The translations under genes and the position numbers were made by a program. DNA of 6,458 bases from Syntrophobacteria bacterium. GTDB taxonomy: Bacteria; Desulfobacterota; Syntrophobacteria; JARFUL01. Positions within the stretch are counted from its first letter, which is position 1. Every line of letters begins with the position of its first letter. The notes under the pieces were generated by a model. That model saw nothing but the letters and a program-made list of their open reading frames with translations, ran no database searches and was not told the origin of the DNA. The stretch lies in NCBI GenBank assembly GCA_029289015.1, contig JARFUL010000162.1, forward strand, positions 1 to 6,458, read 5' to 3'. Shown piece by piece: positions 1 to 4,958 of this stretch.

Positions 1-111
1 CGGGACCTTCCCCAGGTTTACTTCTTCTACGTGGACGTGTGGAGGGGAGAGGTCCGCCGCGTGCCCGGTGTAGGTCTTCGCGCGTTGATGTTCCATCCAG
101 ATAAAAAATAG
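1..111 (+). CDS. 3' end of an unidentified protein (36 residues visible)
   Basis: The first forward frame is open from the window edge to a TAG stop at 109-111. It encodes 36 residues that include VYFFYVDVWRGEVRRV and end FHPDKK. Most codons end in G or C, as in the other genes here, and the residue mix looks like protein, so this is probably the C-terminus of a real gene starting outside the window. No domain can be recognised from so short a piece. Its last codons (two AAA lysines and the stop) overlap the A-tract that, on the opposite strand, is the U-tract of the terminator of the convergent cluster. The call rests on open frame and codon use only. Confidence 0.5.
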   Translation, partial: RDLPQVYFFYVDVWRGEVRRVPGVGLRALMFHPDKK

Positions 112-125
112 GGGCGCGAGCCCCT
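101..125 (-). terminator. Intrinsic terminator of the minus-strand cluster
   Basis: Read on the minus strand, AGGGGC (125-120), loop TCGC, and GCCCCT (115-110) form a perfect 6-bp GC-rich stem, followed at once by ATTTTTTAT (109-101). This is a textbook Rho-independent terminator, 30 nt after the radical SAM stop codon. On the plus strand no T-run follows the hairpin, so it should act mainly on minus-strand transcripts. It lies inside the last codons of the convergent plus-strand gene. Confidence 0.85.
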
Positions 126-155
126 GGAGCCTCACCGGAATATTTACGAAGCTAC

Positions 156-1274
156 CTAGACAATCCCCTCCGCGGTGGACCGCACCATCTCCTCCACGTC
201 GATCCCCTGGGACCTCATCTTCTCTATCGCGCCCGCGATCCTGGCCCTCAGCTCATCATCGTCCAGGGAGTCGAGGCTGTGGTATGCGCCGCCTATCCTG
301 CCCACCCGGAAGATGAGCCTGGTCTCCTCGTCGAGCGCGAAGTAGCGCTCTATCGCGGCCAGCATCTTCTCCTTGTCATCGGGGAACCGGCCCGCGACCT
401 CCCCCAGCACGTTCACGATGTGGTCGGAGGCCAAGACCGAGGTGATGCCCTCGAGGCTCTCTATGAAGAGCCGTATCTCCGCGACGGTCTCGTCGTCGGT
501 GAGCGGGGTGAAGGCCCCCTCGGCCGCGAGCTGCGCGAGGGGCGCGGCAGGGTGGATTCTCAGGGTGCGCATGCGGATGAAGGTGGGGTTTATCGCGTTT
601 ATGACCCTGGCTGACTCCTTCGCGTGGAGTTCGGAGAGCTCCTTGCCCCCGAGCCCGGGCATGTAGTAGAGGCTCAGCTCGATGCCCGCGCCTACCGTGG
701 CCCTGCCCGCGTCTATCTGCCTCTCTGCGTCCACCCCCTTCTTCATCAGCTTGAGCACCTCGTCGGACCCGGACTCAAGCCCTATGTGGAGCCTGTCGAG
801 CCCCGCTTGTTTCAGCTTCTTCATGCCTTCAAGGCCGATCTTGGCCACGGTGCGGGAGGTGCCGTAGGAGGTGACCCTCTTCACGCCCGGGAGCCTGTCT
901 CTCAGGTAGCGGATTATCTCGGAAAGCCTCTTTACGCCGATTACGGGGCTGTCCGCGTCCTGGATGAAGACCGAGCCCTTGGCCCACCTGGACCAGAGCG
1001 CGACCCTTGTCAGCTCCCCGGGATGGATCTTTTTGGAGGAAGCCCCTTGAGCCGCGCGGTCCTCCTTATAGACCTCGATCGCGTCCCGGAGCCGGTCTAT
1101 CTCCTCCTTCACCTCGGAGGTCTCCCTCAGGGAGAATTTCTGGCCCTTGTACACCGGGCAGAAGAGACACCTATTCCACGGGCAGTTGCGGGTGACCCGG
1201 ATGAGGAGGGATGCCGCCTCGGAGGGCGGGCGGATGGGCCCCTGCTCTATGTGGAAGGTCCCTAAATTGGACAC
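156..1274 (-). CDS. Radical SAM enzyme with CX4CX2C cluster motif
   Basis: A 372-residue protein of the radical SAM superfamily, which uses a [4Fe-4S] cluster to cleave S-adenosylmethionine into a 5'-deoxyadenosyl radical. The cluster motif is C31-PWNR-C36-LF-C39, that is CX4CX2C rather than the usual CX3CX2C. Further barrel motifs are FIQDADSPVI (103-112) and GLESGSD (165-171), the latter typical of Elp3/HemN/B12-type members, and a glycine-rich MPGLGG (205-210). No N-terminal B12-binding domain and no C-terminal SPASM cysteine cluster are present. The start is GTG at 1274-1272, with GAGG nine bases upstream. It is the last gene of the cluster, 43 nt after the small kinase-like gene, and is followed by a strong terminator. 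The substrate cannot be inferred. The IRPPSEA...TRNCPWNRC signature fits a family I recall from delta-proteobacteria, annotated only as radical SAM protein. Confidence 0.9.
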   Translation of the reverse strand: MSNLGTFHIEQGPIRPPSEAASLLIRVTRNCPWNRCLFCPVYKGQKFSLRETSEVKEEIDRLRDAIEVYKEDRAAQGASSKKIHPGELTRVALWSRWAKGSVFIQDADSPVIGVKRLSEIIRYLRDRLPGVKRVTSYGTSRTVAKIGLEGMKKLKQAGLDRLHIGLESGSDEVLKLMKKGVDAERQIDAGRATVGAGIELSLYYMPGLGGKELSELHAKESARVINAINPTFIRMRTLRIHPAAPLAQLAAEGAFTPLTDDETVAEIRLFIESLEGITSVLASDHIVNVLGEVAGRFPDDKEKMLAAIERYFALDEETRLIFRVGRIGGAYHSLDSLDDDELRARIAGAIEKMRSQGIDVEEMVRSTAEGIV

Positions 1275-1317
1275 GGTAAAATTCCTCGACTTCGGGGTTC
1301 TGCCCCTCCCCTAGTTG

Positions 1318-1539
1318 TTATCCGAACCTCTTCTCAGCCTCCCGCGCGATCTCTTCCACCGCTTCGTCCACCGTGTTCTCGCCCATGTCTATAATGATAT
1401 CGTAGAGCTCCGGGTCGGCCCAGTCTCTTTGGAAGTAGTACTTTACGTACTCCCTGGACTCGTTCTCCGTGGCCTCGATCATCTTCTTCGCACCACTCCG
1501 GCCAAGGCCGAACTCCTTGCTTATCGTGATAACAGCCAT
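1318..1539 (-). CDS. Mini cytidylate-kinase-like protein lacking its core (73 aa)
   Basis: The start is the ATG at 1539-1537, chosen over upstream in-frame starts because AAGGAG sits six bases before it and the family's N-terminus begins there. The product begins MAVITISKEFGLG, matching the first strand and P-loop region of cytidylate-kinase-like proteins (family often called Cytidylate_kin2), and continues with REYVKYYFQRDWADPELYD, matching that family's C-terminal part. Full members have about 200 residues. Here roughly 120 between these parts are absent, including the nucleotide-monophosphate-binding region and core strands. The frame is clean, ends at TAA, and has a strong ribosome binding site, so it may be translated despite lacking the machinery of a kinase. 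It could be a small regulatory or binding protein, or an in-frame deletion remnant. A complete cmk is present at 4229-4924. The open frame extending upstream to 1725 overlaps the DUF4079-like gene and looks non-coding. Confidence 0.7.
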   Translation of the reverse strand: MAVITISKEFGLGRSGAKKMIEATENESREYVKYYFQRDWADPELYDIIIDMGENTVDEAVEEIAREAEKRFG

Positions 1540-1570
1540 CTGAATCTCCTTGAACTTTAGGCCCCTCGTT

Positions 1571-1590
1571 GGCCCGGTCTGCCCCGGGCC
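1571..1590 (-). promoter_or_regulatory. GC-rich hairpin in the leader of the mini-kinase gene
   Basis: GGCCCGG (1571-1577) and CCGGGCC (1584-1590) are perfect 7-nt inverted arms around a 6-nt loop. The hairpin sits in the 110-nt gap between the membrane-protein stop and the small kinase-like start. No T-run follows on either strand, so it is not a standard terminator. It could stabilise the downstream mRNA or act as a Rho-related or processing site. The function is unknown. Confidence 0.35.
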
Positions 1591-1649
1591 GAAGCCGACT
1601 CCTTGGAATACCAGCGGGCGAACAATTCGGATCCAACCCTCAAATTCCG

Positions 1650-2090
1650 TCAGTTGCCCAGCACGAACGAGTTGTAGACCATGACCCCTGTTACTATCTG
1701 CACGAGGCCCAAAACAAGGGCGCACAGATTGCTCAGCCCGTGTAACAGGGGAAGAACCTTGCGCTTTTGCTTCTTATAGTCCATGTAGAGCCCCGAGAGC
1801 AAGCCGAAAAGGATGGCTGGGAGCATCGCGGCCCCCACCTTGCCGTGGAGTCCTGTGATGAGATAGCCGTACCAGGTCGTCTTCACCATGTAGAGCCCCC
1901 CGAAGAACCCCATGAGCCAGACCGAGAGCGCGATCTTGCCCAGAAGCACGTGGCGCCCGCGGTTAAAGGGGACGGTGCGGCCCAGGTGGAGCGAGCGGAA
2001 CCTCTCCAGCCCGAGGAGAAGGACGTAGCAGGCCACCGTGGTGGCTGAAAGCTGCATCACCGGGTGAATGAGGAATTTAATGTTGGCCAT
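1650..2090 (-). CDS. DUF4079-like four-helix membrane protein, possible b-type heme protein
   Basis: A 146-residue hydrophobic protein with four predicted membrane helices at about residues 8-28, 45-68, 82-103 and 115-139. Its pattern (LIHPVMQL near the N-terminus, PFNRGRHVLLGK before helix 2, TGLHGKVG at helix 3) resembles the DUF4079 family of cyanobacteria and proteobacteria. Histidines H9, H47, H82 and H117 occur about 35 residues apart, one at the start of each helix. This layout suits bis-histidine heme b binding, as in cytochrome b561-type bundles. Heme binding is inference. No signal peptide beyond helix 1 is seen. The start is the only ATG in frame before the HP motif. An AAAGGA stretch ends just one base before it, which is unusually close. 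The gene lies 46 nt after the small cysteine protein and upstream of the mini-kinase gene, on the same strand. Confidence 0.8.
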   Translation of the reverse strand: MANIKFLIHPVMQLSATTVACYVLLLGLERFRSLHLGRTVPFNRGRHVLLGKIALSVWLMGFFGGLYMVKTTWYGYLITGLHGKVGAAMLPAILFGLLSGLYMDYKKQKRKVLPLLHGLSNLCALVLGLVQIVTGVMVYNSFVLGN

Positions 2091-2136
2091 GTCCTTTGGG
2101 TCTGGTCTTCTAGGGCCGCGCGAAAAGAGCCCCGGG

Positions 2137-2313
2137 CTACGCCTCTTCCAATACCATGTCCGCCTCGTTGCCGCATAGGGTGCAAACGAGGGTCTTTTTC
2201 TCCTTGGGCTCCTCTTCGAGCTTCTCGGGGTCTATCTCGAGGTGGCAATGGACGGTCATCTCCGCCTCGTTGCCGCAGTTCTGGCACTTGCAGACCATGG
2301 TCTCTTCAGCCAT
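2137..2313 (-). CDS. Small double-CxxC zinc-ribbon-like protein (58 aa)
   Basis: ATG at 2313-2311, TAG at 2139-2137, with purine-rich GAGGAGAGGG upstream as ribosome binding site. The 58-residue product has two copies of CxxCGNEA(E/D)M: C10-QN-C13-GNEAEM and C44-TL-C47-GNEADM. They are separated by a charged linker (residues 26-40) rich in Glu and Lys. Further candidate ligands are C8, H22, C23 and H24. Two CxxC knuckles about 30 residues apart are the layout of a zinc ribbon or rubredoxin-like metal site, so zinc or iron binding is likely. The partner or target is unknown. The two motifs share an exact 17-nt DNA repeat (2159-2175 and 2261-2277), suggesting internal duplication. It is the first gene of the minus-strand cluster, about 100 nt after a predicted promoter. 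The longer frame overlapping it at 2057-2287 (-) has an arginine-rich, non-protein-like composition. Confidence 0.8.
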   Translation of the reverse strand: MAEETMVCKCQNCGNEAEMTVHCHLEIDPEKLEEEPKEKKTLVCTLCGNEADMVLEEA

Positions 2314-2421
2314 TTTTCCCTCTCCTCGTCAGGGGGTCCAGGAGCCCGGGAAGGGACCCGGCCCGGTTTTGCCTGTATGGACAAAGAATGTGCTTTTTGC
2401 TTTCAGAGGTTGGACGGTTTT

Positions 2422-2450
2422 ATTATTTTAACCCGGATTATCCTTGTCAG
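2422..2450 (-). promoter_or_regulatory. Predicted sigma70-type promoter of the minus-strand cluster
   Basis: On the minus strand, CTGACA (2450-2445) matches TTGACA at five of six positions. A 17-nt spacer follows, then AATAAT (2427-2422), five of six to TATAAT. Transcription would begin near 2415, giving a leader of about 100 nt before the small cysteine protein. The leader can form a GGGTCC/GGACCC hairpin (2334-2339 with 2354-2359). This is a consensus match only. Confidence 0.5.
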
Positions 2451-2543
2451 CCACACCCTCATTTGCCGGGCCCTCTATTCTTCGGTATTGTGTGCCGACG
2501 CGACGGGGCCTCAGACCCTCAACATAGAGGGTTTTAGCGCGCG

Positions 2544-2644
2544 CAGTGTGCTCTATATCCTGACCCGAAGGGGCAGGATCAGAAAAGGCACACTGTACTC
2601 CATCCTGACCCGAAGGGGCAGGATCAGAAAAGGCACACTGTGCC
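2544..2644. repeat. Tandem hairpin repeat: two exact 40-nt copies, 45-nt period
   Basis: Identical 40-nt copies lie at 2557-2596 and 2602-2641, separated by ACTCC. Each contains ATCCTG and CAGGAT arms with inner CCC/GGG around a GAA loop: a stem of nine pairs with one A-G mismatch. A diverged partial unit precedes copy 1. CAGTGTGC (2544-2551) is the reverse complement of GCACACTG, which ends each copy (2588-2595, 2633-2640), so a larger cruciform-like fold is possible. The end of copy 2 also forms a 13-nt palindrome, GGCACACTGTGCC (2632-2644). No T-run follows either hairpin. It resembles REP-like intergenic repeats, but the family is not recognised. Confidence 0.85.
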
Positions 2645-2788
2645 CCCCTTCTTTTATAATTAAGGCCAGAGACTTTGCCTGCAGGGACAAGGTGCTGAAA
2701 TTTCGTAGTTTTCGGCTTGGGGGCTCTGGAAAGCCCCTAAAATAGACGGAAAATCGCGCTCAGGGTCCCCGAAAAAACAATTAAAGGG

Positions 2789-2817
2789 TTGCTTTTTACC
2801 ACCCACTGGTATATACA
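2789..2817 (+). promoter_or_regulatory. Possible weak promoter upstream of a short ORF
   Basis: TTGCTT (2789-2794), a 17-nt spacer and TATACA (2812-2817) match sigma70 elements at three and four of six positions. An overlapping register reads TGGTATATA (2807-2815), like an extended -10. Initiation near 2823 would place the consensus SD at 2840-2848 about 20 nt into the transcript. The AT-rich context makes chance matches likely. Confidence 0.25.
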
Positions 2818-2852
2818 CCAAAGTCGCCTTATACTGTCTAAGGAGGTGTTTT

Positions 2853-2969
2853 TTGGGGGAAAGGCGGCTCGATGTGAGCCGGCGGTTCCTTTGGGGTGAA
2901 GTTGGAGAGTTTACCGTGGGCGCCCGCTTTTTTCTGCTCTGGGGTGCGGGTGTAGACAATGAAGGGTAG
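2853..2969 (+). CDS. Possible short ORF (38 aa) with consensus Shine-Dalgarno
   Basis: AAGGAGGTG (2840-2848) is fully complementary to the 3' end of bacterial 16S rRNA. A TTG codon begins at 2853, six bases after AGGAGG. The frame then runs 38 codons to TAG at 2967-2969, encoding a product that starts MGERRLDVSRRFLWGE and ends WGAGVDNEG. Third codon positions are less GC-biased than in the confirmed genes, no family is recognised, and the start is not ATG. A CGGCTC/GAGCCG hairpin (2865-2881) lies within the early codons and could affect translation. It may be a small protein, a leader peptide for hisC, or a chance frame after a purine run. Confidence 0.3.
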   Translation: MGERRLDVSRRFLWGEVGEFTVGARFFLLWGAGVDNEG

Positions 2970-3003
2970 GCAACCGGGCGGCTAGTCAACTGGTAACTTT
3001 GGA

Positions 3004-3125
3004 TTTACAATCGACCGAACCTGCCAGATTAATTCAAGTACCTTCACCACTTTCCCTGAAAGATCGGTTCCATCGGCCCCGAGCAGGGCCTTTCCACGAT
3101 TCCATATAGGGCCTTAATTCGGCCC
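3004..3125 (+). promoter_or_regulatory. Possible hisC promoter and hairpin-rich leader
   Basis: TTTACA (3004-3009) and ATTAAT (3028-3033) with an 18-nt spacer are a weak sigma70 match and would give a leader of about 100 nt. That leader holds GGCCC (3075-3079) opposite GGGCC (3086-3090), and GGGCC (3109-3113) opposite GGCCC (3121-3125). The second and fourth arms can also pair with each other, as can the first and third, so alternative folds are possible. No histidine-codon run or known riboswitch is seen. Regulation is speculative. Confidence 0.25.
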
Positions 3126-3140
3126 GGGTCTATTTCGTTT

Positions 3141-4232
3141 ATGCTGAAGGTATCAGAGAGCATAAAGGAGCTCGTTCCCTATCCTCCGGGCAAGCCCAAG
3201 GAGGAGCTCCAGCGGGAGCTGGGGATTGAAAAGAGCTTCAAGCTTGCGTCCAACGAGTCGCCGCTGCCCCCGTCGCCCAGGGCCATCTCCGCGATGATGG
3301 AGGCCTTGGGCGAGCTCAACCGCTATCCTGACGGGAGCTGCTACTACCTCAAGGAGCGCCTCGCCGAGGTTCTGGGGGTGGCCCCGGGGAACCTTGTTCT
3401 GGTGAACGGCTCAAACGAGTTGATCCAGCTTCTCGCCGCGATCCTCCTTGCGCCCGGGGACGAGGTGGTGATGTCCGAGCCCACCTTCCTGATGTACTCC
3501 ATCGCGGTGAGGGGGCAGTCCGGAGTGCCGGTTAAGGTCCCCCAGAACGCGAACCGCCACGACCTGGAAGGGCTCCTGGCCGCGCTCTCCGAGCGCACCA
3601 GGGCCGTGTTCATCGACAACCCCCTCAACCCCACGGGGCAGATAATTTCAGGGGACGAGCTTTCAGGGTTTGTGGCCCGGCTCCCCAGTGACGTGCTTTT
3701 GCTCCTCGACGAGGCCTACCGCGACTTTGTGGAGCGCGAGGACTTTATCAGCGGACTCGAACTCTTCAGGGACCACCCCAACGTGGTGGTGGGGAGGACC
3801 TTCTCCAAGGCCTACGGCCTGGCCGGGCTCCGGGTGGCCTACGGCGTGGCCTCTGAGGAGATGATCAGCTACCTCGACAGGGTCCGCCAGCCCTTCAACG
3901 TCAACACCCTGGCCCAGAAGGCCGCGCTGGCTGCGCTCGGCGACCAGGAATACCTTGAGAATACCCTTTCCCTCATATCCAGGGAGAAGGGACGCCTCTA
4001 CAGCGAGATAAAGGGGCTGGGGCTCGATTATATCCCCTCTGAGACGAACTTTTTTCTCATAGATTTGAAGAGGGAGGCCGAGCCGGTCTTCGACGCGCTC
4101 CTTTACAAAGGGGTGATCGTAAGATCCATGAAGAGCTACGGTCTTCCCGACTACATAAGGATAACCGTGGGCACCGAGGAGGAGAACTCCTCCTTCATCG
4201 CCGCGCTGGCCGAGGTGCTCGAGGCGGGGTGA
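3141..4232 (+). CDS. hisC: Histidinol-phosphate aminotransferase (HisC family)
   Basis: A 363-residue fold-type I PLP-dependent aminotransferase. HisC converts imidazole-acetol phosphate and glutamate to histidinol phosphate and 2-oxoglutarate in histidine synthesis. The N-terminus, with SIKELVPYPPGKPKEELQREL, is the standard HisC start. Active-site motifs are NPLNPTG (160-166, with the ring-stacking N163), DEAY (190-193, with D190 for the pyridine nitrogen and Y193), TFSKAYGLAGLR with the PLP Schiff-base lysine K223, and YIRITVG with the carboxylate-binding R340. Length is normal. No SD precedes the ATG (the preceding bases are TCTATTTCGTTT), although family alignment supports this start. 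It is the first gene of the hisC-cmk-rpsA set and not in a his operon. Relatives in this setting may act on aromatic amino acids instead, so substrate specificity is less certain than the family. Confidence 0.92.
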   Translation: MLKVSESIKELVPYPPGKPKEELQRELGIEKSFKLASNESPLPPSPRAISAMMEALGELNRYPDGSCYYLKERLAEVLGVAPGNLVLVNGSNELIQLLAAILLAPGDEVVMSEPTFLMYSIAVRGQSGVPVKVPQNANRHDLEGLLAALSERTRAVFIDNPLNPTGQIISGDELSGFVARLPSDVLLLLDEAYRDFVEREDFISGLELFRDHPNVVVGRTFSKAYGLAGLRVAYGVASEEMISYLDRVRQPFNVNTLAQKAALAALGDQEYLENTLSLISREKGRLYSEIKGLGLDYIPSETNFFLIDLKREAEPVFDALLYKGVIVRSMKSYGLPDYIRITVGTEEENSSFIAALAEVLEAG

Positions 4233-4924
4233 GAAGGCTTACGGTGGCCATAGACGGCCCCGCGGCCGCGGGGAAATCCACTGCGGCAAGGGGGCTCGCG
4301 CTGAGGCTGGGTTATACGTACCTCGACACTGGAGGTCTCTACCGCGCGCTGGCCTACCTCTACTTAACGCGCGAGAACCTGGACGGCCCGGTGGACCACG
4401 CGGTATTGGCAGAGGTGCTCCACGGTTTCGAGGCCCGGCCCCTCAGCTCCGGCGGCTTCTCCGTGGGGGGGCATAACCTGGGAGACGAGCTCAGGACTCC
4501 CGAGGTGGGGAGCGCGGCCTCGAAGCTGGCCGTTATAAGGGAGGTCAGGGACGCTCTCACCGCGCAGGCCAGGAAGCTGGCCGAGGGAGGCGGCGTGGTC
4601 ATGGAGGGGAGGGACGCGGGCACGGTGATCCTTCCAGATGCGGATCTCAAGTTCTTTCTCACCGCGTCGCTTGAGGAGCGGTCCCGAAGGAGGTTCGAGG
4701 AGCTAAGAGAGCGGGGCGAGCGGGTGACCTTCGAGGAGGTCATGGCAGCGGAAAAAGCCAGGGACGAGAGAGACTCGAACAGAAGCCTGGCCCCTCTCAG
4801 GCCCGCACCGGACGCAGTGGTCCTCGACACCACCGGGCTTACGCCCGAGCAGGTGCTGGAGGCCATTTGGAGGGAAGCGGCCCGCAGGTTCGATATAGCA
4901 GAGACTGGCCCGCGATCTGAGTAG
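4229..4924 (+). CDS. cmk: Cytidylate kinase
   Basis: A 231-residue cytoplasmic kinase that phosphorylates CMP and dCMP to the diphosphates with ATP, in pyrimidine salvage and recycling. The Walker A loop is GPAAAGKS (10-17). It is followed by LDTGGLYRA (32-40), the family's NMP-binding signature, usually LDTGAMYRA, then EGRDAGTVILPDA (126-138), FFLTAS (142-147), and RDERDSNR...APL (178-189), the lid region. Length is normal for bacterial Cmk. The start is GTG at 4229, whose GTGA overlaps the hisC TGA stop by four bases, so translation is probably coupled. GAGG lies four bases upstream. The gene precedes rpsA by 34 nt, the arrangement also found in E. coli. The truncated cytidylate-kinase-like gene at 1318-1539 belongs to a different branch of the family and is not a copy of this gene. 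Confidence 0.95.
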   Translation: MRRLTVAIDGPAAAGKSTAARGLALRLGYTYLDTGGLYRALAYLYLTRENLDGPVDHAVLAEVLHGFEARPLSSGGFSVGGHNLGDELRTPEVGSAASKLAVIREVRDALTAQARKLAEGGGVVMEGRDAGTVILPDADLKFFLTASLEERSRRRFEELRERGERVTFEEVMAAEKARDERDSNRSLAPLRPAPDAVVLDTTGLTPEQVLEAIWREAARRFDIAETGPRSE

Positions 4925-4958
4925 GCGGGAAAAATAAAGTTAGGGGGTAACACACGGT

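Larger units (their letters stand above)
2451..3140. other. Long divergent intergenic region with repeats and hairpins
   Basis: No convincing gene of normal size lies between the promoter of the minus-strand cluster and hisC. Open frames here (for example 2242-2745 on plus, 2660-2989 on minus) have arginine-, serine- or proline-rich compositions and no family resemblance. What can be seen is the tandem hairpin repeat (2544-2644), a perfect TATAAT at 2655-2660 without a good -35, a GGGGCT/AGCCCC hairpin at 2720-2737, a possible short ORF with a consensus SD (2853-2969), a minus-strand open stretch that may be a gene remnant (2982-3113), and inverted GGCCC/GGGCC arms before hisC. AT-rich patches contrast with the GC-rich genes around it. 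Confidence 0.6.

Noticed and set aside
624..1265. 213-residue plus-strand open frame over the radical SAM gene
   Set aside because: It is antisense to a gene with clear radical SAM motifs, is rich in Leu, Pro, Gly and Arg, and has no recognisable family.
1540..1725. N-terminal extension of the mini-kinase to 135 residues
   Set aside because: The extension overlaps the membrane-protein gene, has no family resemblance, and a strong SD marks the ATG at 1539.
2515..2535. ACCCTC/GAGGGT hairpin followed by TTT, like a plus-strand terminator
   Set aside because: The stem is only six pairs with a very short T-run, and no plus-strand gene precedes it.
2557..2641. CRISPR array
   Set aside because: There are only two repeats with a 5-nt spacer, and the spacing is that of a tandem duplication, not repeat-spacer units. 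No cas gene is present.
2720..2737. GGGGCT/AGCCCC hairpin as a terminator
   Set aside because: No T-run follows on either strand and no gene ends nearby.
2242..2745. Plus-strand frame encoding a 15-residue repeat (ILTRRGRIRKGTLYS) over the tandem hairpins
   Set aside because: The period of 45 nt happens to be a multiple of three. The repeat is better explained by hairpin symmetry. The frame overlaps the cysteine-protein gene and has no SD or family resemblance.
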